Assembly (NCBI GenBank): GCA_944472155.2
Contig: OX235272.1
Span: 107,390,020-107,454,019 of the forward strand
DNA: 64,000 bases
Direction of reading: 5' to 3'
Origin: Trichobilharzia szidati
Lineage: Eukaryota; Platyhelminthes; Trematoda; Strigeidida; Schistosomatidae
A program made the translations under genes and the position numbers. This document shows, piece after piece, positions 32,268-43,259 of this stretch (position 1 is the first letter of the stretch; every line of letters begins with the position of its first letter). The notes below the pieces were generated by a model. That model was not told where the DNA came from. It searched no databases and was given only the letters and a program-made list of their open reading frames with translations.

Positions 32268-35200
32268 GTAAGAACTTCCATTATTCTTTATGCTTTTTGG
32301 TAGGTTTTGAACGGCCATCAGCTATCCAACAGAGAGCCATAAAACAGATAGTAAAAGGTCGAGACGTTATAGCTCAGTAAGTGTTTCTTAAATAACCTTT
32401 TTCTCAGAGCTCAGTCAGGAACTGGGAAAACAGCAACGCTGGGTATATCTATTTTACAAATGTTGGATACACAGTTGCGAGAAACTCAAGCTCTTATATT
32501 ATCTCCAACACGCGAATTAGCTTCACAAATACAGAAAGTAATTCTTGCGTTAGGTGATTATATGAATGTTCAATGTCATGCCTGTTACGGTGGGACTAAT
32601 ATTGGGGAAGATATCCGAAAGCTGGATTATGGGCAGCATGTAATATCTGGGACTCCAGGTCGTGTATTCGGTAAGTACATTTAATGTTACACGGTATGTT
32701 TGTATGTTTGTCTTCGAATACTGCGCATAACTTTGCATCCGGTCACTGTTCGATCGTGAACACTCAGTTTTACGTTCTAGTGAGCAGTTAGAATTGTAGT
32801 CTTCCAACATCTAGACAGCTTTTTGAAGCTTAACGGGATAGTTATGAATGCTTTAAACTGAGATTAGTAACAGGGTTTTGATATGCAGCTTACTGGTCAG
32901 CCTATTGTAAAAATGAAGACAACGAAATGAAGTGTAACAGTTTGGTGTGAAGACTGGTATCTAACACTTTTAGCCCAAGTCCATAGTCCAAGTTAACCAT
33001 AGGGTGTGTGTTCATATATTTTTATCCAGGTTGTTCTCATTTAATGAACTCAAATAAGTGGGCTAGTCGATCGACTAATAATTCTTATCTTAACGTGTTT
33101 GTTAAATTTATATTTGTCAATTTTCTAACAAGCTCTGTTAGTTCGTATCAGAAATCTCATCTCCAGCTATGGTCCACCTTAGCTTAGTTATTATTCAAGG
33201 AAGACACCTTATTGTAATTACATTTTATTTAGCCGTATGATTCAGCTTTAAAACTTTGGTGCAGGTAGTTTACATTATTATGGTATCTGCTTTTAGTTTT
33301 GCTACCATCTAAATGAACTTTTTGAATTTTGCGGCATTTTAAGAAATGGTCGCTCTCCCATTTCTTCTCATTGAACCAGTGTGATATACAAATTATGGGA
33401 AGATTATATGATTCTGACTAAGTGTTTATATTTCACTCCTCTCATGGTTAGTGTTTGGTGTAAAAGACTAGATCGATTGATGTGATTATGGAACTTTGAT
33501 AATTGAGTTGGCAAAAACACCTATTATGTATGACTAGTCGATGTCTTCCATTAAAAGCAACGTTAAATGAACTAGGATTATGTTGGAAAAGAATCGAAGT
33601 TGGTCAAACCAAAATATGACATTAATCCATAACGTCGTTAGCTGTTGGCTTGAACCACATGCAGTTGTAGACTTCTTGAAGACGCATTCATTCTCAGTGT
33701 ATTTGTATTTATTTTTGAGGAAGATACATCACTTGCTTGGAAGCTGGGTACGCTTATGGGAATATGTGGGTAGTGAATACTTCCCGGCGCCCACACCATG
33801 AAAGTTGATTTCTTAAAATATCTGAAACAGAAGGCACTAGATTTGCGTGACTGCACAGCCCATAAACATCTGAGTGAGACTGATCATACGCAGTCAGTTT
33901 GGCGTTGTCCGTATGAAGCCCTTGCGGTCCTTTGAGAACCGCCACAGGGTAAGTTGGAACGTATAATTTTTAGGGTTGACCTTCTCTCCTCTCACCCTAC
34001 CCAAAAGAAGGGCAGTTTAGCTAGCTTGCTGGTCGTCTTGGGAAAACACCATGCTATTGTTACACTTTTGTACCCCCTAACTGGTTACACTATGACGGCA
34101 ACTGCTCTTAGTCTAGCCATTGTTCAAGAGGGTTTTCTGGAGTGGTAAGTAGCTACCTATAAGAACGTTTAATCCAGCTATTTTAACTTGTTTGGGTCAT
34201 TAGGATATGCAAGCCTGACTCTGACGTCAAGCTGATGACTGGCGGTTTGGACGGGTCGTCGCTCAGTCCACTGTTAACACAGTGCTTTTATTGACATTTA
34301 AATGCAAACTTTCTTACTTGTAATCTATTCTTTGTAGAGCAGTAATATCTATTCCAACATTTAGCTCTCTAAATAAAAATAATGAAAAAAAATAAAGATA
34401 TCTCTTTTTCAAGTGTATTTCGTTGAAATCTTTATTGTAATAATGTTGGAGAAGTGGGAAATCCCTCCTAAACGCTAAATAAGTTGCAGAACTCAGGCTT
34501 AGGGAAATAGAACATTCGTAAAATCAGATAGAGCGAGACATTAAAACAGTAGATATATTCAAAAAGAAATCTTAATCAACAACCATGCAAGATGGTTTCC
34601 ATGCAGATGGAAATGAGTCATACCTGTTATGTGAAGGTTGATGATACCAACTGCCTGTCCAAACCTTGGTAGGTGAGTCAAGCTGGATTCGAACCCTTAG
34701 CTCACTTGTCGGTAGTCAAGTGCCTAGACAAGTGGACCACAGCTCCACAAATCTGTGTGTTGGGGAAGTAACTTGAATATATGTGTATATATTTGATTAA
34801 CCTATAAAAATGATAATTTGTCACTGACCACTAGTCCCTTATTCAATAATCTAATCTGTAGAGCATAAAAATACATAAGGAAGAATAAGTAACCTATGAA
34901 TGCTTAACTGCTGCTCTCTGATCATGTTAGGATTTGCTTTATCAGTTAAACTAGTATGTTTCTCAAATTAGTTTCCTTTCTTACGTGTGAGGAGTACGCT
35001 ACTGATAATTGTGACTGTTAAAGACGTACTGTATAATCTCCACAATGCATTCAATTTCACTTATGCTTAAAGAATCTTTTATTTTTGTTAATGTTCTAAC
35101 TTTGTAGACATGATACGTCGTCGTAGTTTACGGACAAGAGCAGTCAAATTGTTTGTTCTCGATGAAGCCGATGAAATGTTAGACAAAGGTTTCAAAGAAC

Positions 35201-37534
35201 AAATCTATGATGTTTATCGATATTTACCTCCTGGAACACAAGTGGTTCTCCTTTCAGCTACTATGCCACACGAGATATTAGAAATGACATCAAAGTTCAT
35301 GACTAATCCTATTCGAATTTTAGTAAAACGGTGAGTTTCATTTCATGAGAAGTTGTAACTAAGTAGTAAATTCGGTTAACAAAACAAAAAATTGAATAAT
35401 TACTTCATTTCCAACACTTTTTTGGCCATAGCCTGTGGATGTTGATACTAAACATCCACACAGCTTGATCTGCGAGATTTTACCACCCATGTCATATTAA
35501 TAATCCTCAAGAAAATGTGACACTTCATGCCAAGTACACAAAATCACACACACACGGGATGGCCTACGCATACCGTACAATGTCAGCTGACATAGGATTA
35601 GATGTGAAAAGAGTTGATGGTAATTTTAATCAAGATCTTGCATCAAACCATGAAGTCTTTGACTTTCAGTCCGAGCCACTCAGGGAGCTGTAGACTTCCA
35701 GAGTGGAGTTCTCAGGATGCCAGGAACCAGTAGTTTACGACTGTTAGTGCTATATGGCTCAAAATAGTTCCCGTTGGCGGGGATGCTTCCACTCCTTGTA
35801 ACCTGTCAGATAAATCAAGTCCTCAGGTTACTCCGTGTAATTCTTCCTTCAGTACATTGCTCTTCATTATAGTTTTTTTTTGAATTTTTGATCTCTATCT
35901 TTGTTTGGTACACGGAGTGTGAGACAGGTTGGTCTACCATACTTTTATGCAATGTTGGAAACTCATTCAATCACACGAGATGACTAAGGTGTATTGATTT
36001 TTTTTCTAAGTTTGTCTGCTATCCAACATCCAAGCTATTTTAACAAGTGATTCTGGTAGGCCACGTACCTCAAAACTATTTTCTTGTTCAATAACTAGAC
36101 GCACCAGTGGCGAAATAATGAATGTTTTGACAAAGCAGTGGCAACATAATAAAATGAGCTACACTATCTGATTCTTTAAACTTTTTGGTAGAGAGTTATT
36201 CGACGTCTATTAGTTAAAACTAAATGCCTAAGTCAGTGGTTCAGCTACTCAAGTGATCCGGGGTTCGATTCCCGGTCGACACACTCCTACAACTCACTAG
36301 GCTGGTAAAGAGAGGAAGGTCGGGCATGAGGCTAGAAACCCCACCCCGTGAAAACAAATAACCACTGCTAACGAAACTTCAAAGTCCTAGCTAGAAGCCC
36401 TATGTTCCACTTGGAACGTAAAGGAATAGAACAAATTGCCAACGTCAGTAAGTTCTACTACCTTTGAAGTTTAAAACTGGAACAGTACAATTGGCGTTAA
36501 AAGTTACTTTAGAAGTTCCACTTCACCTACTCCAAACTAAGCAACTGGTGGTTAGTATCACCAACCGTTACACAATAATAAATGTTGCTCATACTTTTAA
36601 GATACGTGTGTATTTTCACCTGTAATAATAATAATTCAGTTATTCTAACACCTTAAATATCATAACGATTTTATTTGCTTTGATAAGCAATGAGTAACAT
36701 TCAGTACTAATTAGTTTGCTTCTTCTTCGTCTTCTTCTTTGGTTTCTTTTTCACTTCTAGTGATGAATTGACTCTAGAAGGCATAAAACAATTTTTTGTT
36801 GCAGTGGAACGAGAAGAATGGAAATTCGATACATTGTGTGATCTATACGATACACTCACTGTTACTCAATCTGTTATTTTCTGTAATACAAGACGTAAAG
36901 TTGCCTGGTTAACAGAAAAAATGCTTAAGAATAACTTCACTGTCGCGTCTATGCATGGTGAAATGGTTCAAAAGGAACGAGAAGAAATTATGAAAGATTT
37001 CCGTGCTGGTGATAGGTATGTTGAGCAACTTTTCTGATTTGTGGTTTTAATGTATGGATGTGGCTTATTTCAGCCCAAGCATTCGGCTTTCAGCCAGTTG
37101 GGCAACTAGTGAGTATCACCAACCCTTCTTAATAAGTGTGGCTTCCAGCCTGGAACACGAAATAAATCCTGGGAAAACTGAGTCCATTTGTGATTTCCAG
37201 CTAAGCTTGTTATTGTTGATTGTTTCACTGTGAAAATCGTAGGATTTTTTGGGTGCAGTATGGCTATCGTACTATAATTGATATCGTAGAGGTTATGGCT
37301 CAGCGATTTAGCAAGGTTATTTCCACACTTATTCCGTTGATGTAGATTAAGTAAATAGAACTGTGTAAGACAAACAGCACGGCATTTGAGAAAGTAGTTA
37401 ACCACTTGACATTTATAATGCAATATTATTCCCCTTTCTGCTGTTTAACTTTAGGAAACGTATGGAGATATCACTATATTGATTCGATCTCGGAAATGTT
37501 TATAATCTATTTGGTCACTGATTCAACTTATATA

Positions 37535-37595
<61 letters not shown>

Positions 37596-40500
37596 TAGAA
37601 CAAGACATATAAGCGAACAATTGTTTTGTTTTCAATTAGATCTTCTGCAGGCTTCACTCTAATTTACGTAGATTTATATATAAAAATTATAACTAGGGAC
37701 GGTGAGTTTGTGGATCAAATGATAATAATAATGATGTGTTGGGTGTTTCGAACGTCATTTATAACGATGATTATAATGATAACAAAATATTGAAAATATG
37801 GTTTATGCAGGTGGCGATAAGAATAACAAAGGTAGTAATATGTGTATATGTAGACAATTCAATAAATAAACAATTCAGTCAAATCTTTAAAAAAAAACAT
37901 TGCACTATGAATGTACACTTCGCATTCAACAACCTTTACTATAGGCAAATCGACGGTATTGCCATGGGTTCACCATTGGGGCCAATTTTGGCAGATTTCT
38001 TTCTTGCCAAGATTGAAAATGGTCCATTGAGACAAGTAATAGAGAAAACCGATTCTTATTTTCGTTATGTTGATGATACGTTTATTATTCTTGATGTGAA
38101 AGCTGACAAGAATGAAATGTTAAAAAAGTTTAATGATGCACATCCATCGCTCATCTTCACTTGTGAAGAAGAACATGATGGTAGACTACATTTCCTTGAC
38201 GTCCAATTGAGCAGAAGAGAGGATGGTTCACTCAAGAGAGATGTCTATAGAAAACCTACATCTGTAAGACAATATACACATTTCCTCAGTTTTGTACCAA
38301 TCCGATACAAAATCAATTTGGTCAGATGCCTCATGAACAGAGCAAGACGTATCTGTACAGATGACTCCGTAGAAAATGAGCTAGGATACATCCAAAATAC
38401 GTTGGTCCAAATGCGTTATCCTAGTAGCCTCCAAAGCCTCAGGATGGTCGGGGGTGGGTGCCTTGCGCTGCGGGTTGGCCACCCTTCCGCACACCTCTCG
38501 AAATGCTCCCATATGACCAGGCGTCTTACATAGCCTCTCCTGAGGAAGTCCTACTTACTGCCTTCACGTGGCGGAGGTGTTTTTCACCAAAGTGAGAGGG
38601 CGAAAACGGATGCCCGGCGCTCTTCACCGGGTTGACTGTCCATTGGATGACAGTCTAGGGGAGATGGCTAAACCCTGATTCCAAACCTCCAACGACTGGC
38701 GTATGAAGCTCACTGGAGCTCACCGGCAGACGTATGGACAAAGGGCTTGTTGGATGTCCTGGATGTCTGGCCCCATTCAAAAAGGCGTATGAACCGAACT
38801 CCGGTCACCGGCTGCCAATGGATAGTGGACTCCCTACTCCACTCCTACTGCCTTGTAGGTCACACTTGGTTGCGTAAAGGCTAGAGCTGCACTCTCAAAC
38901 AAAAGGCCGAGCGATTCTGGGGACATCACTCGTACCAAATTCCCATGAAACTTCATGAACTCTCTTAATTGGATAACCCTGTCGCAAAACGTTGCGTCAG
39001 ATCGCCGCTCCTGGGCAGCGATGATTCGAGATGTTCATGAAGCCGGCTCATCCTCCCGTAGGAGATAGCCGAAGTAAAGAAAGAAGAAGAAGTAGATTTG
39101 TAAGGAGACACATGAATACCAGGTACAATAAAGAAAAACTGACAACAGTTGAAAAGAAACAACTGTTCATGAAACTGCAATTCAATGGGGACGTGGCTAG
39201 CGAAGTCTTACATCTGAGATTATCGAGAGCGATAAAACGGACTTATACTGCCGCCAACCTTTGTTTGTCATTTTCCAGCCGACCAATTTTGATTGCTCAA
39301 GTGAAAGATAAGCTACCTACCTAGCTGTGCCACTTCGATGTGTATCTATAAATTTAGTTGCTCCTGTGGAGAGAGCTATATAGGGCGAACAACTAGACAG
39401 CTTAACAAACGTATTAATGAGCATCTTCCTTCATGGTTTGGAAAAGGTCATTTAATTGATAGCGATCACCAAATGGACAGAAGAGGTGCCTTCAAAGTTA
39501 TCTATCGCATTCCGTCGAACCTTTCGAACGGAATTCGAACCCACCTTTTACACATAACTGAATTTATGGAAATTAATTCGAGAGAACAATTCTAGTCTTT
39601 GCATACAACAAAAGCAGTTTGTTCTACCTTTGTCTCTCCCTTGACCTAGATAAAGTCTAATCAAAATTCTACCACCCTTTCTTATTTTCCATTTCCTTCA
39701 TACTTTTATGATTATCTATCCACTTCACCTTTATTTAGTACTACGCAACTTTTTAGATTTGACCTAATTTATTTATTTATTGAATTGTCTACATATACAC
39801 ATATTACTACCTTCGTTATTCTTATCACCACCTGCATAAACCTTATTATCATTACTTTTGTTATCATTATAATCATCGTTATTACTGACGTTCAAAACAC
39901 TTGCCAAATTATTATTATCATTTGATCCACAAACTCACCGTCATTGGTTATAATTTTTATACATTAATCTATATAAATTAGAGTGAAGCCTGAAGAAGAT
40001 CTAATTGAAAACAACAATATTGTTCGCTTATATGTCTTGTTCTAATATTATATATTTAATGGAGAACCTATCAGATTAAGAAATGTGATTTTCTTGATCG
40101 CTACTGCCTTGTCTGATGTATATTACACCCATATTCATGAATCAATATAATTCGTCAGTTTATTGTAGGTCTTATTCAGAAACGAATAATTTCTTATTAT
40201 GCGAAGTGTTATCAGCAAAGGACATTGTCGTGAGCATGGTATTATATACTCGTGTTCTTTTTGAAATGTATAGGTAATTATCAGTAGGTGGGAGTATTCT
40301 TTTATTGCCAATTTAAATTCTTTCATCAAGAAGCAGTATCAGTTAGAGTGGACCATCATTACCGCTGAGCCGTGACGGAATCTACCTGGAAGTTGTTAAA
40401 ATCCCGTACAAAACCAACACTTGCCTATAGTAACTTATTTTAGGATGAACCTGCTTGAATTCTAGTGAAAAGTTAGATGTGACGACAGGTACCCGCAGAT

Positions 40501-41140
40501 GACATTGATTGGTGGTGTGGCCCTAAATCGTGCTTATTGAAAGAAGTTGAAATTAACTGGTCATAAGATTCCACCCTTTGGCTGAAAGTCCTAAGTTCGA
40601 CCCCCGCTAGGTACCATGGAAGAGTCCCGGTGTAGGACGGAAAAATGCTGTCCAGCGGTCACTGTCTCAAACAAGTCCCTGAAAGCCAGCACGTGTAAAT
40701 CATTGTGCATTTCACAATCAAGTAACAAAGTGACAGGCGTAAGGATTGTTAAGATTTTGTCTACACCATCCTTTCTGCAGTTTTGATCTCTTTTTGTCTC
40801 ATACAAATTCTTTCAGATAAATATTTGTCACTGAATTGTAGTCATTTGTCGACTTGTTACTTGTATAACAATTTTTCTTCATTTCAGTCGCGTTCTCATA
40901 ACAACAGATCTATGGGCAAGAGGTATTGATGTACAACAAGTGTCTTTGGTCATTAATTACGATTTACCGAATAATCGTGAATTGTATATTCATCGTATTG
41001 GTCGATCTGGTCGTTTCGGACGTAAAGGTGTAGCAATTAACTTTGTGAAAACGGATGACATCAAAATTCTACGAGATATTGAACAGTATTATTCGACACA
41101 AATCGATGAAATGCCAATGAATGTTTCAGATCTTGTGTAA
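32126..41140 (+). CDS. EIF4A3: eukaryotic initiation factor 4A-III, six exons
   Basis: DEAD-box ATP-dependent RNA helicase that anchors the exon junction complex on spliced mRNA in the nucleus. Exons 32126-32267, 32304-32376, 32408-32670, 35108-35330, 36761-37015 and 40888-41140 join in frame to 1209 nt (402 aa plus stop), close to human eIF4A3 at 411. Visible motifs: Q motif [11 protein letters not shown]; motif I AQSGTGKT (73-80); Ia PTRELA; Ib TPGR; II DEAD (178-181); III SAT (209-211); [17 protein letters not shown] (329-333); [10 protein letters not shown] (354-361). The N-terminal [16 protein letters not shown] and the C-terminal [17 protein letters not shown] distinguish it from eIF4A1/2. 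Introns 1 and 2 are 36 and 31 nt. Introns 3-5 are kilobases long, and the last holds a Penelope-like element. All motifs are intact; predicted functional. Confidence 0.96.
32304..32376 (+). CDS. EIF4A3: eIF4A3 exon 2
   Basis: Encodes the Q motif ([14 protein letters not shown]) to VIA. It is bounded by acceptor TTGGTAG and donor GTAAGT; a 31-nt intron follows (32377-32407). Confidence 0.93.
32408..32670 (+). CDS. EIF4A3: eIF4A3 exon 3
   Basis: Starts with the Walker A AQSGTGKT, includes PTRELA and [17 protein letters not shown], and ends in SGTPGRVF before donor GTAAGT. The residue after the motif I block reads L where many relatives have F. Confidence 0.94.
32671..35107 (+). other. eIF4A3 intron 3
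   Basis: A 2.4-kb intron between matching phases. Apart from the tRNA-like repeat at 34560-34765, I see no recognised element. Confidence 0.8.
34560..34765 (-). mobile_element. tRNA-derived SINE, third type, minus strand
   Basis: The minus strand reads a box-A-like AGCTGTGGTCCACTTG and a box B GGGTTCGAATCC about 50 nt later, starting near 34755. Spacing suits a tRNA-derived polymerase III promoter. No other copy is recognised in the window. Confidence 0.45.
35108..35330 (+). CDS. EIF4A3: eIF4A3 exon 4
   Basis: Completes [16 protein letters not shown], then [11 protein letters not shown] (motif II), [12 protein letters not shown] (motif III) and PIRILVKR. Acceptor TTTGTAG, donor GTGAGT. Confidence 0.94.
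36228..36436 (+). mobile_element. second-family SINE in eIF4A3 intron 4
   Basis: The head is partly lost, but GGGGTTCGATTCCCGG (box B), GTCGGGCATGAGGCTAG and the tail GAAGCCCTATGTTCCACTTG match the copy at 12265-12495. Confidence 0.7.
36761..37015 (+). CDS. EIF4A3: eIF4A3 exon 5
   Basis: Encodes [20 protein letters not shown], motif [23 protein letters not shown] and FRAGDR. The acceptor follows a long TTC-rich tract; the donor is GTATGT. Confidence 0.94.
37537..37594. repeat. (TA)n microsatellite
   Basis: About 58 bp of uninterrupted TA repeats at the left border of the Penelope-like element. Confidence 0.95.
37907..38424 (+). pseudogene. Penelope-type reverse transcriptase, C-terminal part
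   Basis: Open frame [20 protein letters not shown], then [29 protein letters not shown] (catalytic YVDD), [14 protein letters not shown] and [14 protein letters not shown]. The order and the 'FLDV...YRKPT' block are typical of Penelope RTs. Upstream RT motifs are missing, and the frame runs into the insertion after PSSLQSL-like codons. In an uninterrupted copy (antisense near 23480-23530) the frame continues directly into the GIY-YIG part. Confidence 0.8.
38425..39095 (+). mobile_element. GC-rich insertion with GAA-rich tail inside the Penelope-like element
   Basis: About 670 bp, visibly richer in G and C than its surroundings, splits the Penelope frame after TTATCC(TAG). It ends AAGAAAGAAGAAGAAGTAG, with TAG at both borders as a possible short duplication. 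A purine-rich 3' tail suggests a retroposed sequence. No long frame runs through it and no tRNA-like boxes are clear. Confidence 0.6.
39096..39595 (+). pseudogene. Penelope GIY-YIG endonuclease region
   Basis: Encodes [20 protein letters not shown], then [20 protein letters not shown]. After a frame break near 39320 it continues [20 protein letters not shown] and [14 protein letters not shown], the GIY-YIG core, to a TAG at 39593-39595. The break between the two frames predicts inactivity. Confidence 0.75.
40888..41140 (+). CDS. EIF4A3: eIF4A3 exon 6 (terminal)
   Basis: Acceptor ATTTCAG. Encodes [20 protein letters not shown], motif [15 protein letters not shown] and the family C-terminus ending NVSDLV, then TAA. 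QQVSL replaces the PQVSL usual in relatives. Confidence 0.95.
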
Positions 41141-41183
41141 AAAATAATAATAAGGTCATGGTACACTTTCTTGTCGCTGATCT

Positions 41184-41189
41184 AATAAA
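41184..41189 (+). terminator. eIF4A3 polyadenylation signal AATAAA
   Basis: Canonical hexamer 43 bp after the stop codon. Confidence 0.75.
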
Positions 41190-41444
41190 ATACTTATCTT
41201 TTTTTATCGTTCTTAATCTATTGTTTTGATAACTTGACAGGGAAAAAAAGGGATCGGTTGTTGTATTTATCCACGGGATTATGCATCGGCGTTCTTCGGC
41301 TCCTATTTAGTGCAGCCAACGAGCTGGTTTAATGAAGAACACCCACCCACCCACACTGAAATGAGTAGGAGAAAGTGTATTCGAACACAAGAGCTATTTA
41401 TAGGTTTCTAGGCAGTAGGTGTTACCAACTTCCTGGAGCTATTT

Positions 41445-41690
41445 CTTTATTCCGTTACGTTCCCAGTGTAACGTAGGGCTTCAAGCTAGAGGCTTGTAGT
41501 TTCAGTAGCAGTGTTGTTTATTTTTAGGTGATGGGGTTGCCAGACTCCTGCCCAACCTTCCCTCTTATACTAGTCTTATTATTACTGGCTTAGCGAGGCA
41601 AATGAGTGCGTTGGCCGGGTATCGAACCTTGAACCACAGGAGGCGTGGTCGGCGGAAATTCTACTGCTGTGCCACCGACGCAGTCGTAGG
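41445..41690 (-). mobile_element. second-family SINE, minus strand
   Basis: Reverse complement matches 12265-12495: head TGCGTCGGTGGCACAGCAG at the right end, box B near 41620-41635, tail GAAGCCCTACGTTACACTGG at the left. Mirror copy at 63513-63770. Confidence 0.75.
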
Positions 41691-41862
41691 TTATCATACG
41701 AAGTAAATTTTGATTGGCTAATTTGCAGACCAAATGTTCGACCCACTTGATAATTTTGATTAACCTTTCATTATTATTAGTTCGTATATTTATGGAAGTC
41801 TCGAAAATCTTGTGAACAACTGGTGTACTATTCTTAATAGATAATTCTTGAGATTTTGGCAC
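41691..41862 (-). CDS. unidentified frame conserved in both palindrome arms
   Basis: MPKSQELSIKNSTPVVHKIF, then ETSINIRTNNNERLIKIIKW and VEHLVCKLANQNLLRM, running on into the SINE. The mirror copy (63337-63588) differs by only one residue before the SINE, both without stops. A TCCTAG precedes it and could be a splice acceptor. It may be an exon of the same gene as the exons at 45870-46076 and 51195-51471, downstream of them on this strand. Product unknown; chance open frame not excluded. Confidence 0.35.
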
Positions 41863-41966
41863 TAGGACTAATCACTTGTGTGTTCTGGGTTGTCAATCGT
41901 ACTCTGTTTTCAATATATACCCTATAAGTTGTTTGACAAATTGCTTTGTTCATTTATTCCCCTTAA

Positions 41967-42626
41967 TGAATTTGAATAAAGCAAGAAGAAGTTCTTGCAG
42001 AATAAAATGGTACCATCGTTGCTTATTTCGTTGGCTTCTCATCAGCTACTTGCTTACAGGCCAAAGTCATTATTAAATATATCTACAGAAACAATTTCCA
42101 CAAACTTACCCACACAGAGTTCATTTTCAAACAAAAATCAATCAGTATATACTTACAGTAATTATATATATAATAATATTAAACACTATTTCGAACAGTA
42201 ATGATCATACACAATGGAAACTTTGGGCATTACCTAATCAGATGAAAGAGAGGATGAAGATATCCAGTTACCAGACAGGGCAAGGGAAGACTCATCACCT
42301 CTTCTTTCTCAGCACATAAATCGGGTTTCAGGCGCTTGATGGAGATTGCTTCGACAAACTTAAGGAGAATTAAATTCTTTTCCATTGTGTATGATCATTA
42401 TTGTTTGGGATAAAGTGTTTATTATTATTGGCATTGTACACATATATTGATTGATTTTTGTTTAAAAATGAACTTTGGGCAAGTATGTTAAAATTGGTTC
42501 TGTAGATATACTTAATAATGACTTTGGGCTGTAAGCAGCTGATGAGGAGCCAACGAAGTAAACAGTGATGGTACCAGTTTATTCTTCAGAATCTGTTGTT
42601 CTTGCTCTATTCTAATTGCTTTGTGT
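41967..42626. mobile_element. foldback element D (probably Penelope-arm derived)
   Basis: Arms at about 41967-42225 and 42375-42626 are reverse complements (CATCAGCTACTTGCTTACAG, TCAATCAGTATATAC-type blocks) around a 150-bp centre. Each arm holds a CTGATGAG...AACGAA motif resembling a hammerhead core. Mirror copy at 62465-63232. Confidence 0.65.
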
Positions 42627-43259
42627 TTCCCGATACAGATTGTTATAAAGTATAACAGGATTGCTAATTGTTATCACATCATTAGTGGTGTCTGCTGATA
42701 AATTAGCCTCATGAAGCTCTACATAGGTTATGTCTTTGTAAAATTTTATCTTTTAACTCTGACAAACAATTGTAAAGAGGCTGATTTGATTCACTTCTTA
42801 TCGAAGTTACCATTAAGGCTGTCAAATAAATGCGACGTTCCTCCCCACCCCACCCCGACCCCTCTTTTCGAACCACACACTTCCCACGGAAATGATTGAC
42901 ATCATGATTTGGTACATATAAGAAAACTGAAAGATATGGAATCGATCAAAAGGTTTTATTTATTTAAAAATATTTACAGATCGGTATAAAATATTGGGCG
43001 GTTTTTTCATCATATGGTTGGTTGCTTTGGTCTGTCTGAGATTACGACCAATTTTGTGATTGTATGTAGTCAGTTAAAGACTTCAAGAAAGCTGAGAACA
43101 CAGTAAAAAGAAAGTCAAATGAAGGTTAATTCATTCTATCGATTAATGGATTTACAAAAAGCAGTTCAGTTATTTCCATACCTCTTAATTAAATCAGTAA
43201 TTAATGATGAGACTAAATGGTGTAATATTGGATTGATAGGCTATTATTGATATTGTTGA
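42627..43259. other. unassigned arm sequence
   Basis: Mirrored at about 61850-62460. C-rich stretch at 42840-42862. No gene. Confidence 0.4.

Larger units (their letters stand above)
37595..40050 (+). mobile_element. Penelope-like element with inverted terminal arms
   Basis: The left arm (about 37595-37885, starting CTAGAACAAGACATATAAG) recurs inverted at about 39765-40050. Between them lie a reverse transcriptase segment and a GIY-YIG domain, the diagnostic Penelope pair, split by a GC-rich insertion at 38425-39095. It is the most complete Penelope-like copy in the window. Confidence 0.85.
37016..40887 (+). other. eIF4A3 intron 5
   Basis: A 3.9-kb intron enlarged by a Penelope-like element (37595-40050) beside a TA microsatellite. 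Exon phases match on both sides. About 40100-40880 shows no further recognised element. Confidence 0.85.

Noticed and set aside
37406..37612. Frame ending in an Ile-Tyr repeat
   Set aside because: Simply the translation of the TA microsatellite.
38425..39095. rRNA or other structured housekeeping RNA
   Set aside because: GC-rich, but no recognisable rRNA, U RNA or SRP motifs; the GAA-type tail fits a retroposed insert better.
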